Origin: Rhizobium sp. ACO-34A
Lineage (GTDB): Bacteria; Pseudomonadota; Alphaproteobacteria; Rhizobiales; Rhizobiaceae
DNA length: 64,000 nucleotides
NCBI GenBank assembly: GCA_002600635.1
Contig: CP021371.1
Coordinates: forward strand, 2,917,001 to 2,981,000
Direction: 5' to 3'
Part shown: piece after piece, positions 31,089 to 40,310 of the stretch
Numbering within the stretch: the first letter of the stretch is position 1
Layout of the letters: each line of letters opens with the position of its first letter
Made by a program: the position numbers and the translations under genes
Notes under the pieces: generated by a model
What the model was told of the DNA's origin: nothing
Seen by the model: the letters and a program-made list of their open reading frames with translations, nothing else
The model's database searches: none

Positions 31089-32378
31089 TTAGCGCAGTCT
31101 CTCGCGCAGCTTGTAATACCACATGCCGGCGGCAAGCGCCTGCTGGCCGACCCATGCGCCGAACGGCAACCGGATATGATCGACCCCGGCGAAGACGTCG
31201 AATTCTTCCATCGTGCCGGTAATAGCCTTGGCCATGATCTCGGCAACGATATGGGTCGTGGCGATGCCGTGTCCGGAATAGCCCTCGGCATAGAAGATGT
31301 TCGGCGCGATACGGCCGAGATGCGGGATACGGTTGATGATGATGCCGGCCATGCCGGACCATTGATAGGCGATCTTCACACCCTTCAGCCGCGGATAGGT
31401 CTTCTCGATCGCCGGCAGCAATTCGGCGGCGATATCCTTGCTATTGCGGCCCGAATAGTTGGTGCCGCCGCCGAAGATCAGCCGGCGATCGGCAGACAGG
31501 CGATGATAGTCAAGCACGAAGCGGTTGTCGTACACCGCGAGATCCTGCGGATTGATCGCCTTGGCCGTTTCCTCGGATAATGGCTCGGTCGCCACCACGC
31601 CGAGCGAGGCCGGAAACAGCGCGCCGCGCATCTTGCCCCGGGCCAGCCGATGATAGGCATTGCCCGCCATCAGCACCGTCGTCGCGGTTACGTCGCCGCT
31701 TGCCGTGCGAACCACAGGCAGAGCGCCATCCTTAATTTCAAGGACTTTGGCGTCTTCGAAAATCCGCACGCCGATCGAGGCCGCCGCCACCGCCTCGCCA
31801 CGGCACAGATTAAGCGAATGAAGGTGCATGTTGCGGCGGTTGATCAGGCCGGCCGGGTAAAGCGGGCTTTCGACCAGCGCGGCCATGGCCTTGCCTTCGA
31901 CGAACTCCACCTCGTCACCCATGCCGCGTTCGACCGCGGTTTCGTAGAGAGCACGCAGCTCCGGAATATGGGACTGTTTGTAGGCCGTCTGCACGTGACC
32001 GTGCTTGAGGTCGCACTGGATGCCGTACTTCTCAACACGCCGTTTGATGATGCCGTGGCCGCGCCAGCGCAGATCCCAGATGAAATCGGAGGCATCGCGG
32101 CCCATGGTGCGGCGGAACTGCGTCTCCATCGCCTTGTCGCCGGAAAGCGAACCCGTCACCTGCCCGCCATTTCGCCCGGAAGCACCCCAGCCGATGCGGT
32201 TCTGCTCGAGAACCACCACCGAAAGGCCGCGTTCAGCCAGTTCGATGGCGGTGTTGATGCCGGTAAACCCGCCGCCGACGATGCAGACGTCGGCGCGAAT
32301 GCTGCCATCCAGCTTTTCGAACGGCTGCATCGGGTTGGCGCTGGCGGCGTAGTAGGACTGCGGATAGGCTTCGGACAT
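31089..32378 (-). CDS. FAD-dependent amine oxidoreductase (PuuB/gamma-glutamylputrescine oxidase-like)
   Basis: D-amino-acid-oxidase (DAO) fold flavoenzyme (429 aa). The dinucleotide motif VGGGFTG is near residue 32, followed by the DAO signature GASGRNGGQV. The C-terminal YSGHGIATTHI contacts FAD. It directly follows a PuuA-like ligase with a 10-bp gap, the arrangement used to gamma-glutamylate an amine and then oxidise it to an aldehyde. ATG 32378 is chosen because it begins 30 residues before the FAD motif and has GAAGAG upstream; a longer open frame overlaps the ligase gene. It is the last gene of the leftward operon. Confidence 0.88.
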   Translation of the reverse strand: MSEAYPQSYYAASANPMQPFEKLDGSIRADVCIVGGGFTGINTAIELAERGLSVVVLEQNRIGWGASGRNGGQVTGSLSGDKAMETQFRRTMGRDASDFIWDLRWRGHGIIKRRVEKYGIQCDLKHGHVQTAYKQSHIPELRALYETAVERGMGDEVEFVEGKAMAALVESPLYPAGLINRRNMHLHSLNLCRGEAVAAASIGVRIFEDAKVLEIKDGALPVVRTASGDVTATTVLMAGNAYHRLARGKMRGALFPASLGVVATEPLSEETAKAINPQDLAVYDNRFVLDYHRLSADRRLIFGGGTNYSGRNSKDIAAELLPAIEKTYPRLKGVKIAYQWSGMAGIIINRIPHLGRIAPNIFYAEGYSGHGIATTHIVAEIMAKAITGTMEEFDVFAGVDHIRLPFGAWVGQQALAAGMWYYKLRERLR

Positions 32379-32388
32379 GGGACGCTCT

Positions 32389-33741
32389 TCAAACGATGTG
32401 CAGGTAGGTGGCATATTCCAGATCAGATATGTCGCGGTTGAAAACCGCAAGCTCCTGTCTCTTGCCGGCAACGAACAATTCGATCAATCGGTCGGGCAGG
32501 ATGCGCCTGATGACGTCGCTCTGTTCGAACAGATCGAGCGCTGACGGCCACGTGGTCGGCAAGAGCTTCGCATCGCTGGCATAGGTGTTGCCCTGGGTCG
32601 GCGCCGGCGGTTCGGCCTTGCGCTCAATGCCATCGAGCGCCGCCGAAAGGATCGCGGCAATGACCAGATAGGGATTGGCATCGACACCGGCGACGCGGTG
32701 TTCAATGCGGCGCGCGACGGAGGGGCCACCCGGAATACGGATGGCGGCCGTGCGGTTTTCATAACCCCAGGCAGCCGTCGTCGGAGCGAGGCTGTCGGGG
32801 CAAAGACGCCGAAAGGAATTCTGATGCGGGGCAAACAGCGCGGTGGAAGCCGGCATGGCCTCAATCAGGCCAGCCACAGCTTGCCGCATGGTCTCCGTAC
32901 CCTCGGGTCCGCCATTGTCGAAGACATTGCGGCCTTCTGCATCAACGATGCTGAAATGCACATGCAGGCCGCTGCCGGACTGGTCGGGATAGGGCTTCGC
33001 CATGAAGGTCGCGGCAAAGCCCTGCTTGCGCGCCATGTTGCGGACGATCTGCTTGAAGAACACCGTGTTGTCGGCGATCCTCAGCGGATCCGGCCCATGC
33101 ATCAGGTTGAATTCATACTGGCTCGGCCCGCTCTCGGAGGTCGCGGCATCGACCTCGACACCGCAGGCTGCGGCCATTTCATAGACGTCGTCAAAAAAGC
33201 TACCGACCTCCGCGAGTTCCTCGAGCGAGTAGATCGTGTCCTTGGCAGCGGAATGCCCGGGAGACGGCGGAGACAGGGGCGTGGCGCGGGCAAAGGCCGG
33301 GTTGATCAGGTAGAATTCCACCTCGGTCGCGACAACAGGCGTCAGCCCGGCGGCGCGGTAACGGGCGAAGACCTCGGCCAGCACCCGGCGCGGATCGCCG
33401 AGGAACGGCTCGCCGGTTTCCGCCCGCATCCACATCGGCACAAACTGAGACGGCGTGCCGGTCCATGCAAGCGGGATCGGCCCGCGCTCGGTCGGCTCAC
33501 AGATCCCGTCCAGATCGCCCTGGTCCAGCGTCAGCGAATTGGCAAACACGTCGGTACCCCAGATATCGACGCCGATGGACGACATCGGCATGCGGATGCC
33601 GGATTTCAGAATCTTGTCGAGCGAGGCGGCTTCGACGCGCTTGCCACGGAAGCATCCGTTGAGGTCGCAGGTTGCCGCCAGAACATAGCCAGCCTTTTCC
33701 GCCCGCGGGTCGGCGGGGCGGATCTGTGTCTCGATTTGCAT
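32389..33741 (-). CDS. Glutamine synthetase family ligase (PuuA/gamma-glutamylpolyamine synthetase-like)
   Basis: ATP-dependent ligase (450 aa) of the glutamine-synthetase superfamily. The catalytic region shows EVEFYLINP, the second metal site (SESGPSQYEFN), GSGLHVHFS and NSFRRLCPDSLAP followed by ENRTAAIRIP, all characteristic. The ammonia-site flap of true GlnA and the adenylylation Tyr context are not evident, and the neighbour is a DAO-family oxidase, so gamma-glutamylation of an amine is more likely than glutamine synthesis. It sits 21 bp after the cupin gene. Which amine it accepts is unknown. Confidence 0.88.
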   Translation of the reverse strand: MQIETQIRPADPRAEKAGYVLAATCDLNGCFRGKRVEAASLDKILKSGIRMPMSSIGVDIWGTDVFANSLTLDQGDLDGICEPTERGPIPLAWTGTPSQFVPMWMRAETGEPFLGDPRRVLAEVFARYRAAGLTPVVATEVEFYLINPAFARATPLSPPSPGHSAAKDTIYSLEELAEVGSFFDDVYEMAAACGVEVDAATSESGPSQYEFNLMHGPDPLRIADNTVFFKQIVRNMARKQGFAATFMAKPYPDQSGSGLHVHFSIVDAEGRNVFDNGGPEGTETMRQAVAGLIEAMPASTALFAPHQNSFRRLCPDSLAPTTAAWGYENRTAAIRIPGGPSVARRIEHRVAGVDANPYLVIAAILSAALDGIERKAEPPAPTQGNTYASDAKLLPTTWPSALDLFEQSDVIRRILPDRLIELFVAGKRQELAVFNRDISDLEYATYLHIV

Positions 33742-33762
33742 GATTGGTTCCTTGAAGCCGCG

Positions 33763-34143
33763 TCAGCCGGCGGCGTTTGCGGGTAGTGCGTCCGCGTCGT
33801 AGATCACCCAGAACTTGCGGGTCGTCTCATGCACGCGCCAGACGCCGCGGAATCCGGGACGCATGACGCAGCTAATGCCGGGCTTCAGCACGATGGTCTC
33901 GCCGCCGTCCTCGATAAGCTCGGAGTGACCGGAAATGATGGTCATGAATTCCCAGCTGTCCTTCACCACGTTCCACGCGCCGGGCTCGACTTCCCACACG
34001 CCACTGGTGACCTTGTTGTCGGCAGTCGCTTCGATGTCCCAGGACTTGTTTTTCGGATCGCCCTCAATCACCCGTTCGGGACGGGGGGAGCCCAGTTCGG
34101 GCTCCATGGAAGGGTTGGCGTCGATGGCCAGAAGATTGGTCAT
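33763..34143 (-). CDS. Cupin domain-containing protein (DUF861 type)
   Basis: Single-domain cupin (126 aa) of the family close to ureidoglycine aminohydrolase. The core is SWEFMTIISGHSELIEDGGETIVLKPGISCVMRPGFRGVW, with a conserved VWEVEPGAW beforehand. The usual HxH metal motif is not present, as is common in this subgroup. Such small cupins accompany PuuA/PuuB-type and opine-type operons with no proven role. It is inside the leftward operon with 21-bp gaps on both sides. Confidence 0.83.
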   Translation of the reverse strand: MTNLLAIDANPSMEPELGSPRPERVIEGDPKNKSWDIEATADNKVTSGVWEVEPGAWNVVKDSWEFMTIISGHSELIEDGGETIVLKPGISCVMRPGFRGVWRVHETTRKFWVIYDADALPANAAG

Positions 34144-34164
34144 GTCAAATTCCTTCGAAAGAGG

Positions 34165-35106
34165 TCAGTAGCCGCGGGCGCGATCGCCGACCGGCGACGG
34201 CGGTAGACCGGATTCGACGCGGCGGATGTTGTCTATGACGGCATCGGCAACGATGTCGCTGTTGCCGTCCGAGCCGACATGCGGGGTCACGCGCACCAGC
34301 GGGTGCGTCCAGAACGGGCTGTCTTCCGGCATCGGCTCGGGCGCGAAGACATCGAGCGTTGCACCGCCGAGATGGCCGCTGTCGAGGGCCGCCAGCAGGT
34401 CTTCCGGGACCAGGTGGTTGCCGCGACCGAGATTGACGACGATGGCTCCCTTCGGAAGCGTTTCGAACAGCGAACCGTTCAGAATGCCGATGGTGTCATC
34501 GGTCGCCGGCAGGATCGAGATCAGGAAATGTGCTTCCGAAGCCATGGCCTTCAGGCCATCCGCACCGCTGTAGCTGGTGATGCCCGGAATATCCTTGGGC
34601 GAACGCGACCAGCCCATGACAGAGAAGCCGAGAGCGGCAAGCGCCTTGCCCGCAGTGCTGCCCATTTCGCCGAGACCCAGAAGGCCGACCTTGAGGCGCG
34701 ACTTGTCGCGGATCTGCAGGAATTCCCACTGCTTGCTTGCCTGCTGGGCGGCTGCAACGTCCATCTGGCGGTAGTAGTGCAGAACCACATGCAGCACGTA
34801 ATCCCGCATCTGCTCGCGTGTCTTGTCGTGCATCAACCGCACGATCGGCTGCCTGGACGGCAGCAGCGGGTCGGCGATGATATGGTCGATCCCGGCGCCC
34901 ATGGAGAAGATCACGTCGAGGTTCGGCAGGGTTGCAAGCAGGCCGGCACGCGGCTTCCAGCACAGCGCATAGGCGATAGAGGCCGGATCGTAATCCTCGC
35001 CGTCGGTGTGAACCACCAGCTCCGGCATCCGCTCGCGGAAAATGGCGCGATAGGGTTCGGGATCTTCGCCGGTGGCAGCGATCAGCAGGGCCTTGTTGTT
35101 TCTCAT
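34165..35106 (-). CDS. D-2-hydroxyacid dehydrogenase (GhrA-like)
   Basis: NAD(P)-dependent 2-hydroxyacid dehydrogenase (about 313 aa), probably reducing glyoxylate, hydroxypyruvate or another 2-oxo acid. The Rossmann motif GLLGLGEMGSTAGKAL and the downstream NLGRGNHLVPEDLLAAL with catalytic Arg and Glu regions are present, ending with the catalytic His in THPLVRVTPHVGS. ATG 35106 has GGAG at the right spacing; ATG 35130, which overlaps the preceding stop (ATGA), is the alternative. It follows the ABC ATPase in the operon. Confidence 0.87.
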   Translation of the reverse strand: MRNNKALLIAATGEDPEPYRAIFRERMPELVVHTDGEDYDPASIAYALCWKPRAGLLATLPNLDVIFSMGAGIDHIIADPLLPSRQPIVRLMHDKTREQMRDYVLHVVLHYYRQMDVAAAQQASKQWEFLQIRDKSRLKVGLLGLGEMGSTAGKALAALGFSVMGWSRSPKDIPGITSYSGADGLKAMASEAHFLISILPATDDTIGILNGSLFETLPKGAIVVNLGRGNHLVPEDLLAALDSGHLGGATLDVFAPEPMPEDSPFWTHPLVRVTPHVGSDGNSDIVADAVIDNIRRVESGLPPSPVGDRARGY

Positions 35107-35126
35107 GGTCAGAGTCTCCGGTCTCT

Positions 35127-36770
35127 TCATTCTGTCTCGGCGTGGCGGGCGGCGATCAGTTCGTCCAGCCAGCCGGTACGCAATTCCGGGACGGCCTTGA
35201 TCAGCGCCCCGGTATAGGTGTCATAGGGTGGGTTCAGCACCTCGTCCGCCGGTCCCTGGCGAACGATCCGTCCCGCACGCATCACCGCGATATAATCGGC
35301 CATGGCGCGTACGGCGCTGAAATCGTGGGTGATGAACAGGTAGGAGACATGCTCCTCCTTCTGCAGGCGAGCGAGCAGGCGCAGCACTTCGTCGGCGATC
35401 AGCGGGTCGAGCGCGCTGGTGACCTCGTCGCAGATGATCAGCTTCGGCTTGGCGGCAAGCGCACGCGCAATGCAGATACGCTGCTTCTGACCGCCCGAAA
35501 GACCAAACGGCATACGCTTCGCGAGATCCGGGCTGAGCTCCACCTGCTCCAGCAGATGGGCGACACCTTCCTGACGCTCGGCACCCTTGAGGCCGTGGAA
35601 TTTCGTCAGCGGCTGGCCGATGATATCGCCCACGGTGTGCCGGGGGTTCATCGCCAGATCCGGGATCTGGTGCACGATCTGGATTTCCCTGAGATCGTCC
35701 AGCGAGCGCTTGCGCATGTTCGGCGCCATCGGCCGACCGTTGAAGGTGATCGTCCCCTTCTTCGGCGGCAGCAGTCCGCAGATCACCCGGCCGAAGGTCG
35801 ATTTGCCGGAACCGGATTCCCCGATCACGGCAAGCGTCCGTCCTTGCGGCACGTCGATGCTGAGGCCATCAACGACAGTCATCGTGCCGTAGTTTGCGGT
35901 GATGTCACGCACCTGCAAGAGCGGCGTCGGTCCGGGTTCCGGCACGTGGACGAGGTTGCGCGCCTCGATCAGCCTGCGGGTATAATCCTGCGCAGGTGCG
36001 TTCAGAACCTCGGCGGCTACGCCAGTTTCGACCATGCGTCCATGGCGCAAAACCATGATGTGGTCCGCCATCTGCGCCACCACGGCGAGATCGTGGGAGA
36101 TATAGAGGGCCGCCATGCCCTCCTCCCGAATGGCCTCGCGAATGGCGAGAACCACATCAACCTGCGTGGTCACATCGAGCGCGGTGGTCGGCTCGTCGAA
36201 CACGATCAGATCCGGCCGGGCACACATTGCCATGGCGGTCATCGCGCGCTGCAACTGCCCGCCCGATGCCTGATGGGGGAATTTTTCCCCGAAGGTTTCG
36301 GGATTCGGCAATTCGAGCTTGCGGAACAGCTCGATGGCGCGCTGGCGCGCCGCGTCCTTGTCGAGCATGCCGTAGTTGCGCACGGTCTCCGTCACCTGAT
36401 CGATCAGGCGGAAGGCCGGATTGAAGGCCGATGCCGCGGACTGGGCGACATAGGCGACAAGGCGACCGCGGATTTCTCGCAGCGATGAGGTACCGCCAGC
36501 GAGAATGTCCTTGCCGTTGAGCAGAACATGGCCGCCACTGATCCAGGCGCCACCCCGGCCGGCCCCGAGCGTTGCAAGGCCGATGGTCGACTTGCCCGCA
36601 CCGGATTCCCCGATCAGGCCCATGACCTGACCGCGTTCCAGCGTGAAGGAGACGTTGTGGACCAGCCGGATTGTCTTGCCACCGGCAAGCGGCGCATCGA
36701 CGCAAAGGTCCTGGATTGAGAGCAGCGGCGTTGAGGATTGGGTATTCACAGCGCGTTCGACCGACATCAT
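35127..36770 (-). CDS. Fused double ATP-binding protein of a peptide-type ABC transporter
   Basis: DppD-DppF-type fusion (547 aa). Walker A of domain 1 is GESGAGKST at 54-62 with signature SGGQLQR; domain 2 has GESGSGKST near 320 and signature SGGQKQR with CDEVTSALD in Walker B. It is the energy-supplying subunit for the two permeases encoded upstream, with an ATGA overlap at 36767-36770 joining it to the second permease. Compared with the similar protein at 824-2455, the architecture is identical but the flanking genes differ, so they serve different substrates. Confidence 0.92.
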   Translation of the reverse strand: MMSVERAVNTQSSTPLLSIQDLCVDAPLAGGKTIRLVHNVSFTLERGQVMGLIGESGAGKSTIGLATLGAGRGGAWISGGHVLLNGKDILAGGTSSLREIRGRLVAYVAQSAASAFNPAFRLIDQVTETVRNYGMLDKDAARQRAIELFRKLELPNPETFGEKFPHQASGGQLQRAMTAMAMCARPDLIVFDEPTTALDVTTQVDVVLAIREAIREEGMAALYISHDLAVVAQMADHIMVLRHGRMVETGVAAEVLNAPAQDYTRRLIEARNLVHVPEPGPTPLLQVRDITANYGTMTVVDGLSIDVPQGRTLAVIGESGSGKSTFGRVICGLLPPKKGTITFNGRPMAPNMRKRSLDDLREIQIVHQIPDLAMNPRHTVGDIIGQPLTKFHGLKGAERQEGVAHLLEQVELSPDLAKRMPFGLSGGQKQRICIARALAAKPKLIICDEVTSALDPLIADEVLRLLARLQKEEHVSYLFITHDFSAVRAMADYIAVMRAGRIVRQGPADEVLNPPYDTYTGALIKAVPELRTGWLDELIAARHAETE

Positions 36771-37606
36771 GCCCCCCGCCGCTTCTGCACCAGCCAGTCG
36801 CCGAGCAGGTTTACCGAAATTGCCAGCAAGGCGATGCAGGTCGCCGGTACCAGCGGCGTGATCTTGCCGTAGTTGAAAGCGCCGACATTCTCGCGAACCA
36901 TGCCACCCCAATCCGCCATCGGCGGCTGCACGCCGAGCCCGAGGAAGGAGAGCGAGGCAACGAAAAGGAAGGCGAAGACGAAGCGAAGCCCGAATTCGGC
37001 GATCAGCGGAATGATGGCGTTCGGCAGAACCTCACGGAACATCACCCACCATGTGCTTTCGCCACGAAGCCGCGCCACATCGACGAAATCGCGCACCGCG
37101 ATATCAGCCCCGAGCGAACGGGTCAGGCGGAAGACACGCATGCTGGAAAGAGCAGCAGCGACGATCGTCAGCGTCAACAGCGACGTCCCGAAGATACTGA
37201 TCGCAAGCAGCGCCAGGATCAGCGGTGGCAGCGCCATAAAAAGATCGACGAGGCGGCTGATCGCCTGATCTGCAAGACCGCCGAGAGAAACGGCGGCAAG
37301 GCCCAGCGTCACGCCGATTGCAAATGCAATGCCGGTAATCGCCAGCGACAGGCCGATGGAGGTGCGGGCGCCGTAGATGATGCGCGACAGCATGTCCCGG
37401 CCGAGCTGGTCGGTTCCGAGCGGATGAGCGAGATCCGGGCTCTGCCAAGGCAGCGCGACGAGATCGGTCTCGCTATAGGGCGCCACCCATTCCGCGCCGA
37501 GGGCGCAGACGATGAAGAGCAGGCAGAAGGCTGCGGCGAGCCCGACTGCGATGCCATTGCCGCGGCCGGAGCGCTTCTGCGGCGTGGTTGCGTCGCGGAG
37601 CATCAT
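36767..37606 (-). CDS. Peptide-type ABC transporter permease (DppC-like)
   Basis: Second permease of the transporter (279 aa). It carries the OppC hallmark LGTDQLGRDMLSRIIYGARTS near residues 80-100 and the EAA loop VDVARLRGESTWWVMFREVLPN. About six hydrophobic helices are seen. Start codons ATG 37606/37603 overlap the stop of the first permease (ATGATG), so the operon is tightly coupled; the long open frame upstream is an overlap with that gene. It forms the heterodimer channel with 37603-38550. Confidence 0.92.
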   Translation of the reverse strand: MMLRDATTPQKRSGRGNGIAVGLAAAFCLLFIVCALGAEWVAPYSETDLVALPWQSPDLAHPLGTDQLGRDMLSRIIYGARTSIGLSLAITGIAFAIGVTLGLAAVSLGGLADQAISRLVDLFMALPPLILALLAISIFGTSLLTLTIVAAALSSMRVFRLTRSLGADIAVRDFVDVARLRGESTWWVMFREVLPNAIIPLIAEFGLRFVFAFLFVASLSFLGLGVQPPMADWGGMVRENVGAFNYGKITPLVPATCIALLAISVNLLGDWLVQKRRGA

Positions 37607-38550
37607 TTTGCATGCCTCAATTGCGGGTTCAGCCCGATAGCGAGAAGATCGGCGATCATGTTGAGAAGGATATAGGTCGCGGCAAAGATCAGGCCGCAGG
37701 CCTGCACCACGGTGACATCCTGCTTGGAGACGGCGTCGACCATCAACTGCCCCATGCCGGGATAGGCGAAGATCGCTTCGACGATGATCAATCCCACCAC
37801 GAGATCGGCAAGGTTGAGCACGACGACGCTGGCGATCGGGCTCATCACGTTCGGCAGGACATGCCGGATGACGATCTTCCATTCCGGCATGCCCTTCAGC
37901 ATGGCCGTCCCTACATATTCGGAATCCATCACAGAGACGATGCTGGCCCGCGTCAGGCGGATCATGTGCGCCGAGGATGTGATCACCAGCGTCATGACCG
38001 GGAGGACCAGAAGCGGCAGCATGTCACCGAAACTCATGTCCGAAGTGACGATGGAAATCGACGGCAGGAGATGGAAATTGACCGCGAACAGGGCGATGGC
38101 CATGTAGGCGAAGAAGAATTCCGGCGTCGCCACCGTCACCATCGAAAGGACCAGGACAACCCGGTCGAACCAGCGGTCGCGGAAGATCGCCGCCAGCGTT
38201 CCGAGGCCGACCGAAAGCGGCACTGCGACCAATGCCGCACAACCGGCAAGGATCATCGTATTTGCAAGGCGCGCTTCGATCAGCGGACCGATTTCCCGGC
38301 CGTTCGTCAGCGATGTACCGAGGTCGCCCCGGAACAGACCGCCAAGCCAGGCAAGGTAGCGATAGATTGCGGGGCTGTTTACGCCCCGCGCTTCCCGGAG
38401 CGCCGCTACCGTTTCAGGCGTGGCCTGCGAACCAAGCAGCTTGGTCGCGAAGTCACCCGGCAGCAGCTCTCCGGCGAAGAAGAGAATGGCGGAGGCCAGG
38501 AGCACCAGAACGATGCCGATGGCCAGACGCTTTACGAGGTATCGGATCAT
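37603..38550 (-). CDS. Peptide-type ABC transporter permease (DppB-like)
   Basis: First permease (315 aa) with the DppB-type start MIRYLVKRLAIGIVLVLLAS and the long periplasmic segment before helix 2. The EAA loop (AMLKGMPEWKIVIRHVLPN) is near 205-225, followed by VVGLIIVEAIFAYPGMG. ATG 38550 sits inside the TGATG that ends the solute-binding gene, so translation is coupled. It pairs with the DppC-like permease downstream. Confidence 0.93.
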   Translation of the reverse strand: MIRYLVKRLAIGIVLVLLASAILFFAGELLPGDFATKLLGSQATPETVAALREARGVNSPAIYRYLAWLGGLFRGDLGTSLTNGREIGPLIEARLANTMILAGCAALVAVPLSVGLGTLAAIFRDRWFDRVVLVLSMVTVATPEFFFAYMAIALFAVNFHLLPSISIVTSDMSFGDMLPLLVLPVMTLVITSSAHMIRLTRASIVSVMDSEYVGTAMLKGMPEWKIVIRHVLPNVMSPIASVVVLNLADLVVGLIIVEAIFAYPGMGQLMVDAVSKQDVTVVQACGLIFAATYILLNMIADLLAIGLNPQLRHAK

Positions 38551-40148
38551 CAGCTTTCCAGCCAGAGCCTTTCAGTGAACCGGCCGCCCATGAGATACCA
38601 GGACGGGCTCGGCTCGACGCCGCCAACCCGCTTGCTATAGGCATCGATGAAGTCGGCGAAGACCGGCACGACGTGACCGCCGTCATTGTGAATAAGGGCC
38701 TGCATTTCCCAATACATGTCCTTGCGCTTGGCCTGGTCGAGTTCGCCGCGCGCTGCGAGCAGCAGCTTGTCGAACTGTTCGTTCGCCCAGAAGCTTTCGT
38801 TCCACGGAGCCGTGGATTGGTAGACCATCGACATGATCATGTCTGCGGTCGGACGACCCATCCAAACGCCCGTCGTCATCGGGTGAGCGACATTGAGCCA
38901 GATCTGATCCCAGTAACCGTCGGAAGGCTGACGCACGACTTCGAGGTCGATGCCGGCCGCCTTGGCTGCCTGCTGGTAGAGAAGGCCAACGTTGGCGGAG
39001 TTGGCGAAGGTCGCGTCGGAAGTGTCGAGCGCGATCTTGAAACTGTCCATGCCTGCCTGCTTGAGGTAGTGCTTGGCCTGTTCCGGATCGTAGGGACGCT
39101 GCTTCAGTTCCGAGTTGAAGAACGGATCGCTTGCCGGCAGCGGCTGGTCGTTACCGGCCTTACCATTACCACGAAGGATGATATCGACGATCTTCTGGCG
39201 GTCGATCGCATATTTCATCGCCGTGCGCAGGTTGAGATCGGTGAACGGACCCTGCTTGCAGTTCAGTGCGTAGCTCCAGAACTGGCCGCCGGAACTGTTG
39301 ACCACCTGCAGGCCGGGAACGCTGCGAAGCATTTCAACGGCAGCCGGATCGACGAGACCGAGCGCATCGATCTGGCCCGACTGCAGCGCGGCAAGGCGCG
39401 CCTGCGTGTCGTTGAGAACGAGGAATTCGACTTCATCGACGTGAGCCCGGCCCTCTTTCCAGTAATTCGGGTTCTTCTTCCAGGTGGCGCGCACGCCCGG
39501 CTCGAAAGACGTCTGGACATAACCGCCGGTACCGACCGGCTTGGCCCAGTCCTCGAAACCATCGGGAGTGATGGCAAGGTGGTCGCCGCTGAAGTTGAAC
39601 GGCAGGTCGGCGTTCGGGCCGTCGAGCGTGATCTGGATCTGGTTGTCGGTGAGCGCCTTGATCTCCTTGATCGAGGCCATCAGGCTCTTTGCACCGGACT
39701 GCGTGTTCGGGCCTCGGTGACGATTGATCGAGTAGATGACGTCGGCAGCGGTAAGCGCCTTGCCGTTGTGGAATTCCACGCCCTTGCGCAGATTGAAGAT
39801 CCACTCGGTTGCGCCCGGCCTGGCTTCCCAGCTCTCGGCCAGTTCCGGAGCCAGCGTCTTGTCGGCCTTGATCTCGACCAGATGGTTGAAGGTCGTATAG
39901 GCGGACATGACACCGAATTCATCGGTTCTGAGCGCCGGGTCGTTGGTGTTGCTCGTGGCGCCGAGAATACCGGCGCGCAAGGTGCCGCCCTTTTTCGGTT
40001 CGGCCGCACGGGCCATCGACGGCATCAAGCCGCCACCCATGCCGAGCGCCAGACCCATGGCAGCGCCGCTCTTCATCAAAGTTCTGCGCGAGATACCGCC
40101 AGCCGTACCCGGCATGACGGTTACTTTACCGTTCCCAGTTGTAGACAT
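38550..40148 (-). CDS. ABC transporter solute-binding protein, peptide family (SBP_bac_5), Tat-exported
   Basis: Periplasmic receptor (532 aa) of the adjoining transporter. The Tat signal ISRRTLMKSG has arginines at 21-22 and a likely cleavage after ARA near 48. The mature part has the family layout (AESWEARPGATEWIFNLRKG, YAIDRQKIVD). ATG 40148 is chosen for the AGAGGG upstream; a longer open frame continues back without a ribosome site. It is first in the leftward eight-gene operon and lies 158 bp after the LysR gene. The gene list downstream suggests its ligand contains an amine. Confidence 0.9.
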   Translation of the reverse strand: MSTTGNGKVTVMPGTAGGISRRTLMKSGAAMGLALGMGGGLMPSMARAAEPKKGGTLRAGILGATSNTNDPALRTDEFGVMSAYTTFNHLVEIKADKTLAPELAESWEARPGATEWIFNLRKGVEFHNGKALTAADVIYSINRHRGPNTQSGAKSLMASIKEIKALTDNQIQITLDGPNADLPFNFSGDHLAITPDGFEDWAKPVGTGGYVQTSFEPGVRATWKKNPNYWKEGRAHVDEVEFLVLNDTQARLAALQSGQIDALGLVDPAAVEMLRSVPGLQVVNSSGGQFWSYALNCKQGPFTDLNLRTAMKYAIDRQKIVDIILRGNGKAGNDQPLPASDPFFNSELKQRPYDPEQAKHYLKQAGMDSFKIALDTSDATFANSANVGLLYQQAAKAAGIDLEVVRQPSDGYWDQIWLNVAHPMTTGVWMGRPTADMIMSMVYQSTAPWNESFWANEQFDKLLLAARGELDQAKRKDMYWEMQALIHNDGGHVVPVFADFIDAYSKRVGGVEPSPSWYLMGGRFTERLWLES

Positions 40149-40289
40149 TCGAACCCTCTTTCGCCGGTTGTCGTCCTTTTGGACATTCATTTTTCGACTG
40201 CGGACACATACCGCCAAGTCGACCGATCTTTGTGACACCCGGATGCTAGTCACTTTGAATAATACCGTCCACGTTAATTTATGTATTGT

Positions 40290-40310
40290 TTGATGCATCT
40301 ATTGCATCAA
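40290..40310. promoter_or_regulatory. Inverted repeat TTGATGCA-n5-TGCATCAA upstream of the ABC operon
   Basis: Perfect 8-bp arms (40290-40297, 40303-40310) around the LysR stop codon, about 145 bp upstream of the solute-binding gene. Its right arm continues as GCATCAATTG, a 10-mer that recurs in the LysR/kdgD intergenic region near 41250. A LysR operator or a short terminator for the LysR gene are both possible. Confidence 0.4.

Noticed and set aside
30637-31362. A 241-codon leftward frame over the arsR upstream region
   Set aside because: It crosses an AT-rich promoter region and the small gene at 30846 and has no protein-like composition.
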